Source: Dicaeum eximium
Lineage: Eukaryota; Chordata; Aves; Passeriformes; Dicaeidae
Reading direction: 5' to 3'
DNA length: 64,000 nt
Assembly (NCBI GenBank): GCA_013396995.1
Contig: VWZP01007456.1
Location: 3,581,482-3,645,481 of the forward strand
A program made the translations under genes and the position numbers. The notes below the pieces were generated by a model, which worked only from the letters and a program-made list of their open reading frames with translations, made no database searches and was not told where the DNA came from. Of the stretch, positions 38,948 to 51,200 are shown one piece after another; position 1 is the stretch's first letter; each line of letters starts with the position of its first letter.

Positions 38948-39231
38948 TGTCATGGTTTAGGAATGGTATTCCCCAATTTTGTATTCCCAATGAAATACCC
39001 CAGACCACTGAGCTTTCTCACCCCTCCTCCAGCTCCCTCTCTTCCACTGTGGAGGGCTGGAAATGACAGCTAGAGGCACACAGAACTAAAGATCACAGGT
39101 TGAGATCAGAACAATTTACTAGAAACAGCAGTGAAGTAAGAAACAGTAACAACAGTGATAGGAACAGCAGAGAGTACAATTCACACCCAGTTACCACTGC
39201 TGCAAAACTTAACCCTGTCCCAGCCACAACA
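38948..39231 (-). mobile_element. Solo LTR-like element of an avian endogenous retrovirus
   Basis: Read on the - strand the 284-bp segment begins TGTTGTGGCTGGGACAGGG and ends TAAACCATGACA, the terminal TG...CA pattern and end sequences I associate with passerine retroviral LTRs. No internal gag, pol or env region was recognised beside it, and no clear target-site duplication is visible, so the borders may be off or the copy is old. Confidence 0.55.
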
Positions 39232-39689
39232 GGACAAATGCAAAGGTCAGATTGGTAAAAATGAACAAACAAAAAAAGTCCAAACAACTAACAACCCCCG
39301 CAAAATCCCCAAACTACCATGTTTGTGGAATCTCCTGTGTGTAAGGCAGCCCAGCCATAGCATTGGACACTTCCTTTTCCCTGGAAGCCACCCTGGATTC
39401 CTCATGCTCTTGAACTTCAAGCTGCTTTGATACACCACAAAGAAGGGTGTCCTGCCAGGGCCATGGGAATGGCTGGCTGCCCACTCTCCCAGTCACTGGG
39501 AAACATATCCCATGCCAGCAGGATGGATGGAGGGGAATGCAGCCCTGGAGCAGTCTGTGCAGCTGCTCAGCACTCCTGGGCAGGGACAGCCCTTGCTCCA
39601 TCTGCTTGTGGAGCAGGCACAGACTCGCTGCAGCAGTGGCAGCTCTGCCCCTGCCATACTGGGGGAGTGGAGGGGCCATCTCAGGATCC

Positions 39690-39833
39690 CCAAGGATCCT
39701 GCCAGCGTTTAAGAGGCATTAAAGGCAAAGGACAGTGCCTTTGACCAACACACTTCAGCTTCTGTCCAGCCCTGAATTGGTCAGGCACTTGGAGTAGGTC
39801 ATTGCTGTAGGTCCCTTGCAACTGAAATATTCT
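39690..39833 (+). mobile_element. CR1 LINE 3' end
   Basis: Sense-strand CR1 tail: GTTTAAGAGGCATTAAAGGC, then a CCAGCCCTGAATTGGTCAGG block, and GGTCATTGCTGTAGGTCCCT followed by a terminal AATATTCT. It may be the remainder of the same element as 38680-38937, split by the insertion between them. Confidence 0.75.
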
Positions 39834-42800
39834 CTTTGCCAGGAATCAGGGCAGTGACCGAGCAACTAAGATGGACAAGAGCTGTGCTGGCAGAACTTCT
39901 GTGTACTACAAAGCCTGTGTAACAGTGCTTGACACTGAATGATCATTTCAAATCTACATGCAAACTTGACTGAGAAGCCAGAAACTGCAGTTCTAAAGGC
40001 AGTGGAGAAGAGAGCAAAAATTTTGGCTGGCAGTGCTGCTGTATTCCCTGGAAAGCAAAAGAGCATCGAGGCATTACACGAGAGGTAGGCTTTATTTGGA
40101 CATATCTGCAGTTGTTTTCTGTCACACAGTTTCTTCATGTTCTTGGATATTTCTCTTCCCCTTTGAGATTATTTTTATATATGCATGAATATATGTATAG
40201 ACATGCACACCTAAAGCATACTTTAAAATGCACTGTTCTTTTTGCTGAAAAAATGTTAGTAATGTTCCTTTTTTCACAATTGAGACAGTGACATAAATGC
40301 CAAAACCTGCTTATGCAGTAACATGTTACAAGATGTTGTTTGAAGACTCCCATATACAAAAAATTGGCAGAGCTGCTGTTCTGCATCCCAAGGCTGCAGG
40401 GTAATTGCAAAAAGGTTGTGTTGGCTGGAGCACAAGTCTGTCTTGTGATGACAGGAGACTGCCCCCAGGTATTCCTGGTAGCTGAATGTTTTGAACTCTG
40501 TGCCATTATCCAGAAGCAACCAGCAGCCAACCTGTACCTGCTGAGCGAGTCTCAGTGGAGTGCTCATGGAGATTCCTCCCATCCCCAAACTGAGACCATA
40601 AATGTATTTCCAGTTTTAGTGAAAGAGACCCATAACCACTCCTGGGCTGTAATACAAGGACTTAGCTAATCAGCAAACAGTCACTTCCAACTGCATGCTG
40701 TATTCTCAGGAAAGAGTTCAATCCTGATTTGAAACTCCTGACTGCAGCTGGGGAGCCCTTTACCTTGCATTCCCAGCACATTTTAGAGCTGCATGGCATG
40801 GTGATGGGCATGTTGTTTCAAGTTGCTTTCTTATGCTTTATATCTACAGCTTGCTTGACTATTTGTAATTTTTCTTGTCAGGCCAATTGGCTTCACCACA
40901 TCAACTAGAGTCTCAGTGACACTGCACAAACTTGCTGCAACTAACCTGGTGTACACTGAAAGGAAATGTGATTAGAATACCACAGAAAGTCCTCATTGCT
41001 TTGAGTGTTCTCAAAGTGGACAGTAGAAAAATGTCTTTGCTGTCTCCATAGGTCTTAATAGCAAATTAAAATAACGAGGTAGAATTTTCTTACACTTTGC
41101 AGTGAAAATTGGCATTCCTGCTTTGCTGCAGTCTTTCCTGGGGATATGGCTGATTCATATGTCACACTGGGGTTTTAGGATACACTTGCCATGTTTGGCC
41201 AGAGCCAAGTCTCTCTGGCTGTCAGCATGCTGGCTTGGCTTCAGATGTTCTGCTGCTTAAGCCCTGCCTCTGGGAACTCACCCGTCGCACAAGTGGTGCT
41301 GCCCTGGGGACTCATCTGGTTTGGATATTTGCAGTCCCTGAGGAGCCACAGGGCCTTGTGCCCTGGAGGGACTGTCAGACACACATCTGCCTGTACAGCT
41401 TCACCTGGCAGGGTTTGGGTTTCTTCCTGTTTTGATGTCAAATTAGAGCACTTGGCCCAACAGATACTGTATTGTCTAACAATCTTGCAATTCTCATATA
41501 CTGCATTACTAAACTACCTACAAAGCAGGTCTAAAAGGTAGCACTGTGACCTATGAAAGGCACCAGTCCTATCTTAGAGCTCCCACCTACTAGTTTTTTT
41601 TTTAAGGCTTTCTCAGTTAACAGATGCTTCCTATTTGAGCTTGTGGATTCTCCTGGATGTGGCAGTCAAATCATAAACCCACAGTGAGAAATGCTCCTTT
41701 CAGTGCAGGTCTTTCCATGTGCTGTTGCTGATTTTCACCAAAGATGTAAATGCTCTTATCAGCAGGATTCCTGCTCCTCCTCCCTTTAAAGCTGGGCTGC
41801 TCTGTGTGGAGCCAACCCTTGCCAGGCCTATGAATCCATTTCTGCCCGAGTCTCTCCCAGCTCTTGCATTATTAATATTTAATCCAAGCACTGACTGGAG
41901 CAGAGACAAATTCAGGTTCCATCCTCCCTTTCCCTATTGATGGGCTACATCCCTGCATCTTCCCAGGTGGGTGAATATTCCACCTTGTAAGCTCCAGGAA
42001 AACCACCTCATTAGGAGGAACTGAACCACCTACCCTGATTACAGCAATTACCAAGGAAGTGCAAATTAAAGGTCAAGTCTCCCTCAGTGAAGGTGGGAAT
42101 TTTAGACAGAGGTTCCTTGTAAAAGTTCATAGCTTTACCCACCCACACAGCTAGAGATGAATGGGAAGTTGTCCCTGAAAGGTCTAAAGGTGTCCTCAAA
42201 AAAGGGTGCTGGGGTTGTGCCCTGCTGGGACACAGTTTACAAATATCAGTTACGTGGCATCATGAGGGCTTAAACCGTCCCAGCACGGGCAGCAGCAGAT
42301 CCTGGGTCTAAAGGGAAACTCAGGTGGAAGATGGCCCTGTCTCATTAGCAGAACTGGGCTTGTGAAGATTTGTGCGTTGGATTTAGAAATCTCGTGGAGC
42401 AGTTAGGTAATAATTAAATGATTGATAATAATTAAATAATTGGTTTGCAACTCTTAGCACTAAACTTGCACTGCTGATACTTAAAAATTTCCCACTTGGA
42501 GGGAGGTGGAACAAAACGGTTGTGTTTGCCAGCTAGGTCTCCCTAAGCACTCAGCTCATTTTGTTTGTTTCCATGAGTCATTTTTAGAACAGGCAACAAC
42601 AATCTTGAGTCACACATAGTCTGGAGCCAGCTTCTTAGAGAACACAGCTTTCTTGAGGAGAGTGAAAAATATCCTGAAAGGAAAAGTGCTTCTCTGGCTT
42701 TTGTACGTAACAAGATATTTTTAAAAGAAAAAAAAAAAGGTGTATTATATGCTTGGCTTTTGAAAACACAGAAAACAACCCTTCCTGCCTGTCCCTACCT

Positions 42801-43552
42801 TTGAGGGACATGGGACAGAAAGGACAAAAGACAGCTAAGCCCCCTTTGAACAAGTGTGCAGTTGCTTGCTGTGTGATACTGTACGGGTCCAGAAACACAT
42901 GCAGGGAAATGAGATGGAGCTCCTTCAATCAGGCTGTGAAGTGCAAGTTCACTGTACATCTTTGGCTACTGACTGACAGCTGCTCTGTCAGAAACAGCCT
43001 TCCTCCTACCAACACAGCCAGCCCCAGCTTCTGCTTATCTCTAGCACCGTCATTTCTGGAAATCTGGTGCCAAGGGATCTTCCCAAATCAGGTGCTTTCA
43101 AACTCCACTCACAGTTTCCTTCCTGTGCTCACAACTGCCCCAGTGCAACCCTAGCTGCACTAGGACTGACTCAGAGGCCCTCTGTGGACAGAAAGGGTTT
43201 TTTGCCTGCTTTTCTTAAAGCAGTTCAGCTTCCAGGATGTCATAGTTTGTTGTGGGAAGGCCCCATCTCATTGCCTGGAAACACAGTTATTAGGGAGTAT
43301 CTGTTCCAAAACTAAGTAACAAAAGCACAAGTCTTCATCTGACCTCCTCAGATGGGAAGGGCTTCAGCTAAATATAATGTGCTGCTTTACAGCACAGGGA
43401 GTTCTTCCCTCACCTAAAAAACTTGTTTGTTCTAAGGCTACGAACAGCTGTTCTGCATTTGTAATAGGGAAAATACACTACACAAACCACTATGATAAAT
43501 ACAACTCTATGTGGCATGAACAGACTACTACAAAGATCAGTTAATATAAAGA

Positions 43553-43609
43553 ATGTACAGGTGTCAAATAAATGTACAGGTGACAAATATATGTACATGT
43601 GAAAAATGA
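43553..43609. repeat. 19-bp tandem repeat, three copies
   Basis: ATGTACAGGTGTCAAATAA is repeated at 43553-43571, 43572-43590 and 43591-43609 with increasing divergence, and is followed by a partial fourth copy. It lies near the inferred 3' end of EMILIN2. Confidence 0.85.
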
Positions 43610-43702
43610 ATATACAGTCCTGCTCTCAGTTAAACACGGCTGGATTTCTTTTCTGCCACAAAAGTGATCAAAATGCCAACTCCTAATAGCCAAAGCATCA
43701 TT

Positions 43703-43708
43703 TTTATT
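43703..43708 (-). terminator. EMILIN2 polyadenylation signal candidate
   Basis: AATAAA on the - strand, about 1.2 kb past the EMILIN2 stop. Another at 44097-44102 would give a 0.8-kb 3' UTR. I cannot choose between them by eye. Confidence 0.35.
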
Positions 43709-44889
43709 ACCTCCACTGAGAAGTGGCTAGTGTGCAAAATAAAATACTGTTGACTCAAATGTCTTTATCTGTTTAAGCTAAGAAAGCTGCTTTATCCATA
43801 TAAACAGATGCTGAGTGTTAAAACAAACCTCACTCAAAAGCACCGATGCTGGAGGCTGTCACAACTCTGGCAGAGGATTGGTTTGTGCATTTGACAATAT
43901 TGACTAATAACACTATTTTTCTTTATCAACCATTTTTTCTCTGATTTGTCTTCTTACAATGCACCAAAGACAAAAGCTTCCCCTCTAATGCAAATACTGC
44001 TAGGCTGCCAGAAACAAACCCGGTACAATTTTTTAAGCTTTTCAAAATCACCATTTTTCTAGCTAAGCGAAGTTGACTCTGATTTTTCTAACCTCCTTTA
44101 TTAATTTCCAGCAGCAAGCTTTAATCTCAAGAGCATCATGAAGAACCAATCATCTTTTTTACTCCATAAATAGATAATAACTGTTCTAAATCTTTCAGTA
44201 GCAGCAACTGCACCTTGCATTCACATCTGCCCAGTGGAAAGCTGAGGCAAGTTTCTCCCTGCACTGCTGCTTCCACCTAAGTCACTCACCTTGTCTCCTT
44301 GCACAGTGTTTGGCCCATAAAGGCAGAAAAGAAAACTGATGCAGGTGAGTATCATTTTGCTTTGCACCACCACGGTTTGCAATTGCACTGAACAAATTGA
44401 TTATGCCAACGCGCATTACTAAATAATACAAGGAATAAAAAGTCATCAACCATACCCACTACAATTTCACTTTCTTGGCTCTGCTTTCCTGAAAACATGA
44501 AAATAGCTGACCACAACTGTAAACTTGAGCAAAGATGTAAACTTTGATACACTAGGGACAATTTGAGAAACTAGGGAAAAGATTGCAAAGGCCACTGAGT
44601 AGGGAATAGCAGGAGCACAGCGGAGAAGTATCTATTGAGAACATACTTGTTGTTTAAACAGTTGTTCTGCTTGTACAGGGAAACAGGGGCTGGGGAAGGA
44701 GTTCATTTAGCTACAGGAAAGTATCTTTTGTAGCTACCTCTGGAAACGAGTGACAAGGAATACGTTTCCATATAGACTATAAACCCATCACTGAAATCAA
44801 ATATATAAACTGAATATATTAAAGCTTTGAATTTTATTACACTTAGTTTCTTCTGAATATCTTACCCTTCTCCCCTGTTCAAGGTACAC

Positions 44890-45227
44890 CTAAACATGAG
44901 AAATGGAAGGATAAAGGAGAACTCCACTAAACGTGGAGTACATTTCGTCAGAGTCTGTGTAGGCCAGTTTGCCTCCCGTTACAACAACGTTTACTTCGTC
45001 TCCTGCTTTGAGGTGAAGAACGAGGTGGAACGTCCCAGGACCACCACAGGTCTGTTTCCCCGAGTAGGGTTTGTGATACTCCAGCAGTTCCCTTCTGTAG
45101 CCAGCAGTGTGGAGCTGAGCCACGCTGGCGTTGGAGACGGACAGCACGGCTTCCACGTACTCGTCCCGCTCGGGGGCCAGCACGGCCGTGATCAGGTAGC
45201 GCCCTTCGTACGGCGAGGTGAAGATGC
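44890..45227 (-). CDS. EMILIN2: EMILIN2 terminal exon 8 (C1q domain, stop)
   Basis: The acceptor ends CCGCAG. The exon encodes GIFTSPYEGRYLITAVLAPE, the region with NASVAQLH, and finishes FSGVLLYPSISHV with TAG at 44890-44892. These are the C1q beta strands that make the trimeric head used for integrin and partner binding in EMILINs. One Asn-Ala-Ser site is present. The exon is much richer in G+C than the surrounding introns. Confidence 0.96.
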
Positions 45228-48200
45228 CTGCGGAAGAGAGACGGCCTGGGCTGACCACAGTCACTCAAAAGGGGGACACCTGACTGCCCCAAGCACAATG
45301 ACAGGCAAAAACCCACTGGGTCACCCACTGCTTTGTACAGGTAACAAGGTCAGCCTGAGCAGCTGATTGAAGTCATGAAGGTGAAGGCACACCCAACACC
45401 GCAGGGCTTGAGAAGGAGGCAGCCCCCAGGTCGAGCCCTTGGGGAGGCAACAGGACCTCCTGTCCTCTCCTCTCCTGGCCTGGCCTATCCTTTCCCTCTC
45501 CTCTCCTCCAGGTGACCCAGTGAAGTGGATAGGTAAGGAACCTCACCCCTGCTTCCTGGGCTCAGCTGGGCTGAGGAGCACAACCAGCTGTGCTGGCAGG
45601 GCAGACGTAGAGGTGAGCAGGGCCTCAGTAGTGCTGGCAGTCGTGGAAAACCAGCCATGAAAGCGTGTGCCTGTCCACACCCACAGGAAGCTTTTACCCC
45701 CATGTGGCTGGTTTAGATGGACTGACTTTGTCCAATGTACCAGCAAGGCCTGAGGTACCATGGAACACTGGTAGCCCATGCTCCTGCCTGTGGTGCATGT
45801 CTGTGAGTGATTCCTTGGCTGTTACCTGTGTTGGGGTTATAATAGTCACCATCATTCACAAGCACTTTGTTGAAGTGCACCACGCCAACATCACTGGAGA
45901 AAGGCTTCTGTGTGAGCCCAGCAGAAAATGACACCAGAGAGGGCACAGCAGCAGTGGCAGGTCCTGAAATGGGTAACAACACGAGTCAGAGTCACATCAG
46001 GACAATAACACAGCATTTCCCCTATGATGCTTTATAATCCCCTGTCTGCTCCTGCACATACTCCACTTGGACTAATCCTGGCAGTTGCAGGATTGCCAGA
46101 ATTAGCAGAATATGTATTACTGGCCCAGGCCCAGGTGTCTCACCATAAAATTTACTGAGCACCATAAAGTTCCTGCCTTGGCCACAGGTTTTTGGGGTTT
46201 TTTTTCTCCCTTCTAAGGAAACAGTACATGGCTCGTAAATGCTGGCAGTGGAAATCCTACCACCCTTCAATTCAACAGTGCTTCTGCCAAAGACCTTCTT
46301 CAGGACAGAGGCTGCCTTTCAACATGTCCACTCTCCATCACTATCACAATAGCCATAGGAGCCCTAAAGGTTATAGCTTTCCTTGCCATGTTGAGAAGCT
46401 GTGCACAGCTCAGATCTCCCATTTTCTCTGCCAAAGCATAATGAAAATGTCTATAAGAATATATAACATTTCCATATTAATGCAAAGAGAACCTTTTGTC
46501 TCTCTCCAGCACTTCTCTTTTGGGGGACTTTACAATTTTTTCTTCTTTTCTCAGCAGATCAAACAGACACTTAGGTATTTTACAGTGGCCATCCAGCTAC
46601 TAGATGAACACTGCTGTTAGACTGAGTTGGATGAAATATAATTTGGACAATTAAGACAAATTTTTACTTTTAACAGACTGACAATATCAAGTGTTTAGTG
46701 CTCAGCCACGTATTAGTCCCATTCCAAATACCTTCCCTTTAAACATTTTCCTTAAGGCAGTACACACTGCTAGAAGCAGTCAATTCCTGCTGCTTTGTCT
46801 GGGCAAGTAGCTAAATAACAAATGCCCTAAAGTTGTCCACAGCTGCTGTTTCACCCTGCTCCTTCTGCCTTCCTTAAAATTAATGTTTGGCCTCTCCCTC
46901 TCAATCAGAGATACCCATCAGCAACAAATGCTAAATTCATCGAATCCTGAATTGAAAGGGACCCACAAGGACCATCTAAGTCCAACTCCTGGCCCTGCAC
47001 AGGACACCCCAACAATCACACCTTGTGCCTGAGAGCATTGTCCAAACTGCTCTTGAACTCTGTCAGGCTGGTGCTGTGACCAGTTCCCTAGGAGCCCATT
47101 GCAGTGCCTGACCATCCTCTGGGTAAAAACACTTTTCCTAAAATCCAACCGGATTCAGATGATATTGCTTAAGAACTGAAGTTTAAACAGTCACATAACT
47201 TCATCTAAAATGTGGATACACAAATGTTCTGCTATCCACTGTTTTTCTGAATAACAGCCTGGGATAGGGGGGAGGAGAAGGCAAACAGAAGACATGCCTG
47301 CAACTTCAAAATTGGCAGATAACTAAGTTGGTTTCCCTCAGGGGCTGGTAACCAGCTGCCTCACATATCTTTGGAAATCTTTTTATTCAGCATTTTGTCT
47401 CAAGCTCAGAAGATAGACCGAAGCCCTTTTTCATTACTCCTACTGCCAGTGTGCCTGCAGGTGCTCCTGCAAGCTAAGATGAGGTTATTTGAAAGGACCA
47501 AAATTAATTGCAGGAATCCTAGTTACTTAAACAGGTTCTGTAAAGCTCCACCACCTTAACACAATGCTACTTACAGAAAGCTACTCTCAGCTTACCTTGA
47601 GACTCAAATTAATTGAAAACACACCTCAAATTGTTGGCTCATTCAAAAGCTTTCTATCCCCTGCAGTCACACTGCAAAATGGAACAAACCATGTGTTGCC
47701 TGCCCAGAAACACTGCCAGCTTTGGAGCAGCTACAGTCCTGTTTGGGTTGGTGTTATCTGAATAAAGGAGTGACTCCTGCCCTGGCTCTCCACAGCTTCC
47801 TTCAAGATTTTCCTAGAATAGTTATTAGAAGTAATGATTTGTTGCTATGCTGATGTGTATCTATTCAAAGGAGAAATGTTAAACCTCTCTAAATATTATG
47901 TAGATCAGTTCAGGGGGTGATATAAGGAGACAGTAAAGGTATCTGTGCTCTCTTCCCCTCTTCCCACCTTCTAGATGGGGTTGTGCCTGTTTGAAGTTTT
48001 CACAATTCCCACCAACACCTCAGCAGTGCTTTTGCAGAACTTTACAGAGGGCTGCACCACCTTCTCCTACGTGTCCCCTCTTGCAAACAACTTTTCTTCA
48101 TGCAAAGATCAAAGTTCAGCTTCTTGAAGGAAGGTCCAGGCTTGGACACTTACATTCACTTAAGCAGTCAATATTGTGGAAGCATAAACATCAGGAAAAA

Positions 48201-51200
48201 AAAAGGCATTTTAAAGCTGTGAACCACAGGCACAGCTCTGATGAAGAAACTGCTAAGCACACAAAACGTTTCACAAAAGTTTCAACCACAGTTTTACTCC
48301 CCCTTTTGGGGGAGGAAAAAGCTCTTTTGACTTCAGATGCATTCAAGAAGGCTTCACTTGAGATATTATGCATACAGGTAAGCAGGAGCAGGTAAGTCTG
48401 TTCTTGGCAATCTACGCCACTGTAATGTGTTCTGGGGAGTCAAAAAACCACAGAAGATGCATGGGTGGCCCTTGTTAGGTTACATCTACTTCCACCCATC
48501 TGCTAGTTGTGTTTCTGGGTCTCCACCTGTCTTTTGACTTCCAAACACAGTTCATGCCTCCCACAGAGCCCAAGGGCCAGAAGGAAAGAAAAGGAAAAAA
48601 AAAATCATTAAGCAAAACAAAACAGCACACAGCATAGGCATTTGCTATCAAGATGAAAGGAGAAAAAATAAGTGTGATGGTGCTGCTGACAACTGCTCAG
48701 CAACTGGAATGAGGATTCTTCAAGAACTGACACAGAAGAGAGACTGTAAGTATGTAATTCATTGTCAGCAGGCACTTATCATTCTCTTGGATACAGCCAG
48801 AGTAAGGGGGATTTGTCAGATTTCCTCTCACAAATAGTAAATACTCCTAAATCTAAATGAGGGCAAAGTGTGTCATTTCAGTTAGAGCAAATGAAACAAA
48901 AATACAGCAGTTTATCACTTCCCTGCCTATTTTTTTTTGAACTCTCCACTTTGACCTTAACATCTCATTTTCAGAAACATTCCTCCTGCCTACAGGTTGG
49001 CCATGCAGCACAGCACTGATGTGAACACTGATTTTCCACGAGCCAGTGCTCAGTGAAGCTGCTCTGCTAAGTCACAGTGATTCTGATGTGGATGATATCT
49101 CAGTGTGTTATGAAGACACACATACTTTCCTCTTGAGTCTGTTAGTAACATCTCTGTCTGCTCTTACAATTCCATCCTTTCTTACTGCAGCAAAAGAATA
49201 TTGCTCCTGCACTTACTGCCCTAGACTTATACATAGCTAAGGAATTAAAAAAAAAAAAAAAAATCAAGAAATGCTCTGGTACTGAAAATATGCAAATCAT
49301 GCTTCAGCATTCAAGAAAAGCATGAAAGTGGGCTACTTTAGTCCCAGGAGTCAGAATTGGAGCCCTCAACTTCTTCCTGAGCAGTGCTTTTATGTAACAG
49401 AAGCTACTCAGAAACAGAAATGAAACGGAGTACTCAGAAGGCCATTTTAATAGTACAGGCTTCTTATATTAGGAATTATAGTACAAGAAGGTCTGGTCAT
49501 CTTTCAAATTTGAATTTGAGTACCATAAAATCATGAAGACTGCCAAAGACATCATAAATGGTTGTCCTGAAGTAATTAGACAGTAAGGATTCCTTGATGC
49601 CTCATTTACACAATAAATTCCTCCTCCAATAAGCCAAAAATCCCAAGCTTCCCCAGCTATTCATTTCCACAGCACTGTTAACTGCTGAATGCTCTTCCAG
49701 AATGCTCTCTCTTCATCAGACACTGACAATTAGAATCACAGAATCACAGACTCAATTTGACTGGAAAAGACCTCTGAGATCATCGAGTCCAGCCTATGAC
49801 TGAACACCACCACGAAACCACGGCACTGAGTGCCACATCCTGTCACTCCTTAAACACCTCCAGGGATGGCGACTCCACCACCTCCCTGAGCAGTCCATTC
49901 TAAAGTCTGATCACCCCTTCAGTGAATAAACTCTTCCTCATGTCCAGCCTAATCCTCCCCTGGTGCAGCTTAAGGCTGTGTCCTTTGCTCCTGTCGCTTG
50001 CTGCCTGGGAGAAGAAGCCGATCCCCAGCTGGCTGCACTCTCCTTTCAGGTGGTTGTAGAGAGCAATAAGGTCACCCCTGAGACTCCTTTTCTCCAGGCT
50101 AAACACCCCCAGCTCCCTCAGCTGCTCCTCTTGCTCTCCAGACCCTTCACCATCTTCACTGACCTCCTCTGGACACGCTCCAGCACCTCAACATCCTTCC
50201 TGAACTGAGGGGCCCAAACCTGGACACAGCACTGGAGGTGTGGCCTCACCAGTGCCAAATACAGGGGAAAATCACTTCCCTGCTCCTGCTGGCCACACTG
50301 TTTGTGATAGAGGCCAGGATGCCATTGGCCTTCTTGGCCACCTGGGCACACGCTGCCTCATGTTCAGCCACTGTTGACCAGCATTCCAAGGTCCTTTTCC
50401 TCTGGGCAGCTTTCCAGCCACTCTGTCCTAGCCTGTAGCACTGCAGCAGGTTATTGTGGCCAAAGTGCACGACCTGGTACTTGGTCATGTTGAACCTCAT
50501 CCAATTGTCCTCAGCCCATCAATCCAGCCAGTCCAGATTAGGGACAATGCTTAGATTAGGGCAGGGTAAATGCTCCAACTCTACAGAAGTCTTAACAGCT
50601 TTTGGTACCACCCTTATATCTCTGTTTTCTGACTATCTCCCATTGAGAGCTGCAAGGCACACTGTGGGAATTTTAAGGACAGATCAGCAGGAATATCTTG
50701 TATTTAGATAGGTATTCAGTGGCATGGACCAGGAAAATTAAGCCTACCTCCCCCTGGATCCAGAGGGTGGTAACTGTTCCACCAACATGTTCCACCAGGC
50801 AGCAGATGGGCACACTCCTGCCTTACCTTGCCTTTCCAACACTTCTAACATCCACCATTGTTTCACACAGTTTTAGCATAAACTTATTAAAATACTGCTA
50901 TCTGTAAATTGCAATGGGAAGAAAACCCCCAGGAAATCCATTTATCACAGAAATCTAGACATCTATATTGGCTTTGCTGGCATCAAGATAAATGAATGTT
51001 TCTTTACTTCTTATCCTCTTCCAGAAACCTCATCTACTGCTGCCTGTCTTACTACCACAATCCTCAAATGCAAAAAGATTGTTTTAAGGCTATGATGGAA
51101 TTTTAATTAGCAGGTATAAATATCAAAATGAGAGCATGAACTCTTTACAATTCTTTTTTTGTCAGTTCCCAGACCATTCTTCATGAAGTGTATTTGTGAT

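Larger units (their letters stand above)
37126..43500. other. Interval between the convergent genes LPIN2 and EMILIN2
   Basis: About 6.4 kb with no supported gene. It contains CR1 pieces at 38680-38937 and 39690-39833 with an LTR between them. The open frames here, including 175 codons at 37839-38366, lack recognisable domains. Base composition is less AT-rich at 37.7-39.8 kb than in the LPIN2 introns. Confidence 0.75.
43501..44889 (-). other. EMILIN2: EMILIN2 3' UTR
   Basis: Sequence beyond the EMILIN2 stop is AT-rich and free of repeats apart from a small 19-bp tandem array. AATAAA on the - strand occurs at 44833-44838 (52 nt past the stop, probably too close), 44097-44102 and 43703-43708. 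The true end is not determined by sequence alone. Confidence 0.5.

Noticed and set aside
39314..39744. Several open frames of 60-121 codons on both strands beside the LTR
   Set aside because: All frames overlap, none shows a known motif, and the region is less AT-rich than its surroundings. It is more likely unidentified repeat-derived sequence than a gene.
41191..41541. 116-codon frame on the + strand
   Set aside because: No domain or signal peptide is recognised and it overlaps frames on both strands. Treated as chance.
44833..44838. AATAAA on the - strand directly after the EMILIN2 stop
   Set aside because: Use would leave a 3' UTR of only about 70 nt, unusual for this gene. Signals further downstream are preferred, although it cannot be excluded.
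49900..50711. Open frames on both strands that look like a small gene cluster
   Set aside because: The - strand frames are CR1 reverse-transcriptase remnants and the + strand frames are their shadows.
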